From contig JAUQZZ010000067.1 of assembly GCA_030586765.1 (NCBI GenBank), forward strand, positions 1 to 10,017: 10,017 nucleotides of DNA. The letters are read 5' to 3'. Under the pieces are notes generated by a model. That model worked only from the letters and a program-made list of their open reading frames with translations. It ran no database searches and was not told where the DNA came from. The position numbers and the translations under genes are program-made. Shown here piece by piece: positions 7,245-10,017 of this stretch (its first letter is position 1; each line of letters starts with the position of its first letter). Source of the stretch: Candidatus Brocadiales bacterium. Lineage in GTDB: Bacteria; Planctomycetota; Brocadiia; Brocadiales; Bathyanammoxibiaceae.

Positions 7245-8942
7245 CTACCTTAGGGCAAAGATGGGTATATGTGCGTAGACCCTGCATATGGCATCGGCTA
7301 GCTTCTCAGGGTCATGTCTCAGCAGGTCTTGCTTCTCCCACAGTATTCGTGCTGTGTCTATCTCTTCTACCAGGTCGCTCTCTACTATATTTACAAAGAG
7401 GTTGCCTGCCTGGGGGTCGAGTCTTACCATGTGGGCACCTTGTTTTTCATATCTATCCAGGATATCCGCACGAGGCATATTGTTATTCACCAGTACGTAG
7501 TCCAACACGCCCTCTCCCAGGTGTTTGACTATTGCCCGTATATGGTCAGAAGGTGTGTAGCCGTCCGTCTGGCCAGGTTGGGTTACTATATTACATACAT
7601 ATATCTTTGCGGCCCGAGAATCCCTTATAGCCTCTCTTATACCCTTTACCAAGATGTTGGGTATCACACTGGTGTAAAGGCTACCAGGCCCCAGGACGAT
7701 TATATCGGCATTCCGTATCTCTTCCAGGGCTTCAGGCAGAGGTTCTACATTATCTGACTCCAGCAGCACCCTCCTGATGGGTGCTTTGCCAGGCTGGCGC
7801 ACATTTAATTCTCCCTGCACCGCGCTTCCGTCCTCCAGTTCCGCACATATGTGAGTGTCTTGAAGGGTGGAGGGTAGTACCTTACCATTTATTGCCAGGA
7901 TCTTGCTGGCCTTCTTGATAGCCTCCTCAAAACTTCCTGTAATGTCCGTCAGTGCCGTCATCAGTAAGTTACCCAGGCTTATTCCATTCAAGGAGCCTCG
8001 GTTAAACCTGTACTGAAAGAGCCTGTAAAGGTCCGCCTGTTGTTCCTCCGTCTCAGAGAGGGCTACAAGGCAATTTCTGGCATCCCCCGGGGGTAACACA
8101 CCATATTGTTCCCTCAGGAGGCCCGAACTTCTTCCCGAATCAGTAACTGTGACAATGGCTGTAAGGTTCTTACTGTAGGTCTTCATACCTTGCAGGACTA
8201 TCGGCAACCCTGTCCCACCCCCTACGGCCACCACACGGAGCCTTTCAGGGTACCTCCCAATATTTATGAGCTCCAGGATGGTGGGAAGCTGATATATTTT
8301 TTTTATCTTGTAATCTGGCCTCTCGGTGGTGCGTAGGGGAGACTCTACCTTAAACCTCCCGTGAAGCATCTGGACAGCGAACATACCCATTGTTTTGGCA
8401 ACCCTTAACTCCACCCCAATCCTATCTCCCACTACTGCTACTTCTTGGGGAAGGAGGTCGTACTTTTCTAAAAGGGCTCTAAAACAATCCTCGAAAAGGA
8501 GCCCTACCTCCTGGTCATTTATGACGACCTCATCAAAATAGGGAGCCAGCCCCAGGAGTTCAAGTTTTCTTTCCTGGCGGCGGTGTACACCTGTGGTGAC
8601 TAGAAATAATTTGTACTTTTCTAGTCTCAACTGCTTCAGGGTGGGAATAACGTCAGGAAAGGGTTGTACATTAAAGACCTCACCGCTGTTGTAGGCCCTT
8701 AAGGCACATTCTACCAGGGAGTGCCCTAGGCCATACATCTTGGCTATCTCATTGAATACCAGGGAGGAGGGACCGTACTTTTCTGACACGGTCTTCTGGA
8801 GCTGGTAGGCATCCTCCTCCTTTAAAGGAAGCCCCGCCTCGACCATAGCCTTGGCAGCCCGCCTCCTGGAGGCCTCTACCAGCAGACCTGTACAGTCGTA
8901 GAGGGTATCATCCAAATCAAAGATTACTGCCTTTATCCTCAT
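7245..8942 (-). CDS. Fusion protein: N-terminal HAD hydrolase-like domain plus C-terminal YvcK/GlmR (UDP-sugar-binding) domain
   Basis: Residues 1 to about 228 form an HAD domain with DLDDT (Asp9, Asp11), LVTTG (Thr117) and VGDRIGVEL (Asp173, Glu178). The motif III lysine seems absent: Phe150 aligns with Lys151 of the adjacent paralogue, and there is no lysine between residues 127 and 159. Residues about 235-545 match YvcK/CofD-like proteins: VVAVGGGTGLPIVLQGMK (237-254), VTVTDSGRSSGLLREQYG (264-281), PPGDARNCLVAL (284-295), SLGNLL (322-327), NADIIVLGPGSLYTSVIPN (411-429) and IVTQPGQTDGYTPSDHI (452-468). In Bacillus subtilis YvcK/GlmR binds UDP-GlcNAc, supports growth on gluconeogenic carbon and affects cell-wall precursor supply. 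That is family knowledge and is not shown here. No stop or frame change separates the domains. ATG 8942 has AAGGG 4 bases upstream. A promoter-like element lies 50-80 bases upstream, and a HAD paralogue follows after 6 bases. Confidence 0.92.
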   Translation of the reverse strand: MRIKAVIFDLDDTLYDCTGLLVEASRRRAAKAMVEAGLPLKEEDAYQLQKTVSEKYGPSSLVFNEIAKMYGLGHSLVECALRAYNSGEVFNVQPFPDVIPTLKQLRLEKYKLFLVTTGVHRRQERKLELLGLAPYFDEVVINDQEVGLLFEDCFRALLEKYDLLPQEVAVVGDRIGVELRVAKTMGMFAVQMLHGRFKVESPLRTTERPDYKIKKIYQLPTILELINIGRYPERLRVVAVGGGTGLPIVLQGMKTYSKNLTAIVTVTDSGRSSGLLREQYGVLPPGDARNCLVALSETEEQQADLYRLFQYRFNRGSLNGISLGNLLMTALTDITGSFEEAIKKASKILAINGKVLPSTLQDTHICAELEDGSAVQGELNVRQPGKAPIRRVLLESDNVEPLPEALEEIRNADIIVLGPGSLYTSVIPNILVKGIREAIRDSRAAKIYVCNIVTQPGQTDGYTPSDHIRAIVKHLGEGVLDYVLVNNNMPRADILDRYEKQGAHMVRLDPQAGNLFVNIVESDLVEEIDTARILWEKQDLLRHDPEKLADAICRVYAHIPIFALR

Positions 8943-8992
8943 CTATCCCTTCCTATCTATATACTCGCTTACCCCTCTTTTATGGATTCAGT

Positions 8993-9021
8993 AATTTAGG
9001 AGGAAAGAGGAGGAAAGTCAA
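8993..9021 (-). promoter_or_regulatory. Putative promoter for the HAD-YvcK / HAD gene pair
   Basis: On the minus strand TTGACT (9016-9021, 5 of 6 match) is followed after 17 bases by TAAATT (8993-8998, 4 of 6 match). The predicted start near 8986 leaves a leader of about 44 bases before ATG 8942. The element lies in the 101-base gap after the DUF192 gene, the only sizeable gap in the leftward block, so it could give this gene pair its own transcript. The spacer consists almost wholly of a tandem 10-base repeat, listed separately. Confidence 0.4.
8998..9017. repeat. Perfect tandem duplication of the 10-mer AGGAGGAAAG
   Basis: Two identical copies of AGGAGGAAAG lie head to tail at 8998-9007 and 9008-9017, a purine-only tract on the plus strand. 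The period is about one helical turn, and the repeat lies between the putative -35 and -10 of the HAD-YvcK gene. Although AGGAGG resembles a perfect ribosome binding site on the plus strand, no plausible plus-strand start codon or reading frame follows at a suitable distance. Confidence 0.9.
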
Positions 9022-9043
9022 TAAGCATTTTTACCCGAGGGAG

Positions 9044-9493
9044 CTATCTCTCTGAGATATCTGGGGGTATGGTAGCCTTATCACCTACATGGATGTTATT
9101 CTTCTCAAACCACCCCCTTTCCATCTCCAGGACATATTTAACCTTCTTCTGAGAGGGGTGGCTCTCTAGGCTGAGGGGTTCCATGGACTCTATTTGTGTA
9201 ATAAGACCATCCTCTGTGATAAAGGCGATAGAAAGAGGGATAGGAGTATCTTCCATCCAGAAGGAAACGTAACACTCCTCTGAGAAAACAAAAAGCATGC
9301 CCTGGTCCTCACCCAGTTCAGTCCGAAACTTTAGCCCTTGGCTGTGTTCCAGTGGCGTAAGAGCGAGCTCAACGTAGACAGTCTTATTGCCTACCAGTAT
9401 TTTTTTCAGCTTCTTTGTAGTAGGCTCCCCGAGGGGGTTCAGGAGCCATAGAAGCGCCATTACTATTAGACCTTTTCTAAGACTACTGGGCAT
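9044..9493 (-). CDS. DUF192 family protein, probably exported
   Basis: The 149-residue product matches the DUF192 family along its length. Family features are ALTPLEHSQGLKFRTEL (GLM.R-like), QGMLFVFSEE, VSFWMEDTPIPLSIAFI (FWMKNT.IPLDI-like), and the C-terminal VLEMERGWFEKNNIHVGD. Residues 6-19 (RKGLIVMALLWLLN) look like a basic n-region plus a hydrophobic core, so it is probably a secreted protein or one anchored by an uncleaved N-terminus. I see no lipobox cysteine. The biochemical role of DUF192 is not established. ATG 9493 overlaps the end of the archaemetzincin gene by 11 bases and has only a weak AGAG in front. ATG 9460 (residue 12), with AAAGGT 9 bases upstream, is an alternative but would remove the basic residues of the signal-like segment. 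The overlap suggests translational coupling with the protease gene. Confidence 0.87.
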   Translation of the reverse strand: MPSSLRKGLIVMALLWLLNPLGEPTTKKLKKILVGNKTVYVELALTPLEHSQGLKFRTELGEDQGMLFVFSEECYVSFWMEDTPIPLSIAFITEDGLITQIESMEPLSLESHPSQKKVKYVLEMERGWFEKNNIHVGDKATIPPDISER

Positions 9494-10017
9494 CTCTTTT
9501 TAAAACGTTCTGGCACCTATTGCAAAACCTGTCTGACTTCTTGTCAGTATCCATAAGGCTGTTGGAGAAGAACATCACACAGCCTGGGTCATCACAGTGC
9601 TTCATCCCCCAAAGATGACCCAGCTCGTGCACCGCCTCCTTTATCATCCTTTCCATCAATACAGCTCCGTCAGGTTCTCCTCCGTAGAATTCCGACCTTA
9701 ATCGATGTATAGAGATAATGGCCACATTCTTGGCAGGTAAGGCCTCGCCAAAGACAAAATTTAAAGTAGGAACATAAAGGTCTAACCCTGTTACACCCAG
9801 AAGATAGAGACCTCCCCTGGGCTTGCTCTCCTCTAGGGTCCTGAGTATTTCCGTAGAGTAGTATTGATTCCTTCGGGGATTAAAGGCTTCTGCTGGTATA
9901 TCTGTGGCGGCCCCCACTTCGGCTACTATACCCAACTTCTCCCTCAGGCCCAAGGCTAGCTCCGCAAGGAGTTCCTTTTCTATACCCCCCACGGGTACTA
10001 GATGTACTACCTTTAGA
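9483..10017 (-). CDS. Archaemetzincin-type zinc metalloprotease, 5' end outside window
   Basis: The frame is open to the right window edge. Codons before a possible GTG start at 9992 read LKVVHLVPV and continue into GGIEKELL. This matches the usual archaemetzincin beginning (a beta-strand ending in VPxG), so the true start lies a few codons beyond base 10017. Counting from that GTG as residue 1, the active site is H122-E-L-G-H126-L-W-G-M-K-H132 followed by Cys133, Cys138 and Met140 (the Met-turn). A second zinc site is completed by Cys157 and Cys160 (FCNRC). This is the family pattern HExxHxxGxxxCxxxxCxM...CxxC; His132 takes the third-ligand position. Known members are cytosolic-type zinc proteases of poorly defined substrate, common in archaea and present in some bacteria and vertebrates. 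No signal peptide is visible. The gene overlaps the DUF192 gene by 11 bases. Confidence 0.92.
   Translation of the reverse strand, partial: LKVVHLVPVGGIEKELLAELALGLREKLGIVAEVGAATDIPAEAFNPRRNQYYSTEILRTLEESKPRGGLYLLGVTGLDLYVPTLNFVFGEALPAKNVAIISIHRLRSEFYGGEPDGAVLMERMIKEAVHELGHLWGMKHCDDPGCVMFFSNSLMDTDKKSDRFCNRCQNVLKRDAQ

Noticed and set aside
8972..9012. Possible leader hairpin: 8972-8980 pairs with 9004-9012 on the minus-strand transcript (9 pairs, one G-U, 23-base loop)
   Set aside because: If the promoter at 8993-9021 is used, the upstream arm is not transcribed. The long loop and purine/pyrimidine-rich arms make chance pairing likely. It would matter only for readthrough from the DUF192 gene.
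8998..9017. AGGAGG copies as ribosome binding sites for a plus-strand small gene
   Set aside because: No ATG, GTG or TTG with an open frame follows within a usable distance on the plus strand.
9990..9992. GTG at 9992 as the start of the archaemetzincin
   Set aside because: The upstream in-frame codons encode LKVVHLVP, a conserved part of the family N-terminus, and no stop intervenes before the window edge.

Overview
The window is densely coding bacterial DNA from an organism I cannot name. The first gene looks like a LolC/LolE-type lipoprotein-release permease, which implies a two-membrane (Gram-negative-type) cell. The hotdog dehydratase with its GHIPGRPLMPGVLM motif and N-terminal extension, the bacterial archaemetzincin and the HAD-YvcK fusion remind me of Planctomycetota (anammox-like) or other deep uncultured lineages. 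This is an impression from motif memory, not a placement. There are no insertion sequences, CRISPR arrays, rRNA or tRNA genes, prophage remnants or clear rho-independent terminators. No gap between genes exceeds about 160 bases.

Layout. At the left edge a permease gene, cut off by the window, runs leftward (1-361). A 156-base divergent intergenic region separates it from a rightward block of housekeeping genes: aroC (chorismate synthase), thpR (2',3'-cyclic phosphodiesterase family), recA, alaS and a FabZ-like dehydratase. Gaps in this block are 57, 25, 19 and 13 bases, so much of it may be one transcription unit. A promoter-like element lies just before aroC and a weaker one before thpR. The block ends in a 20-base tail-to-tail overlap with a leftward block.

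The leftward block, read from the right edge, is an archaemetzincin-type zinc protease (its start lies just beyond the window), a DUF192 protein with an N-terminal hydrophobic segment (11-base overlap), a 101-base gap with a promoter-like element, a 565-residue HAD-YvcK fusion, and a free-standing HAD hydrolase (6-base gap).

The housekeeping genes are ordinary. The main points of interest are in the leftward block. An HAD phosphatase-like domain is fused to the UDP-sugar-binding regulator YvcK/GlmR. It appears to lack the usual motif III lysine and sits beside a free paralogue that has a lysine there. An archaemetzincin, uncommon in bacteria, overlaps a DUF192 gene. A perfect tandem 10-base repeat fills the spacer of the putative promoter of the fusion gene.
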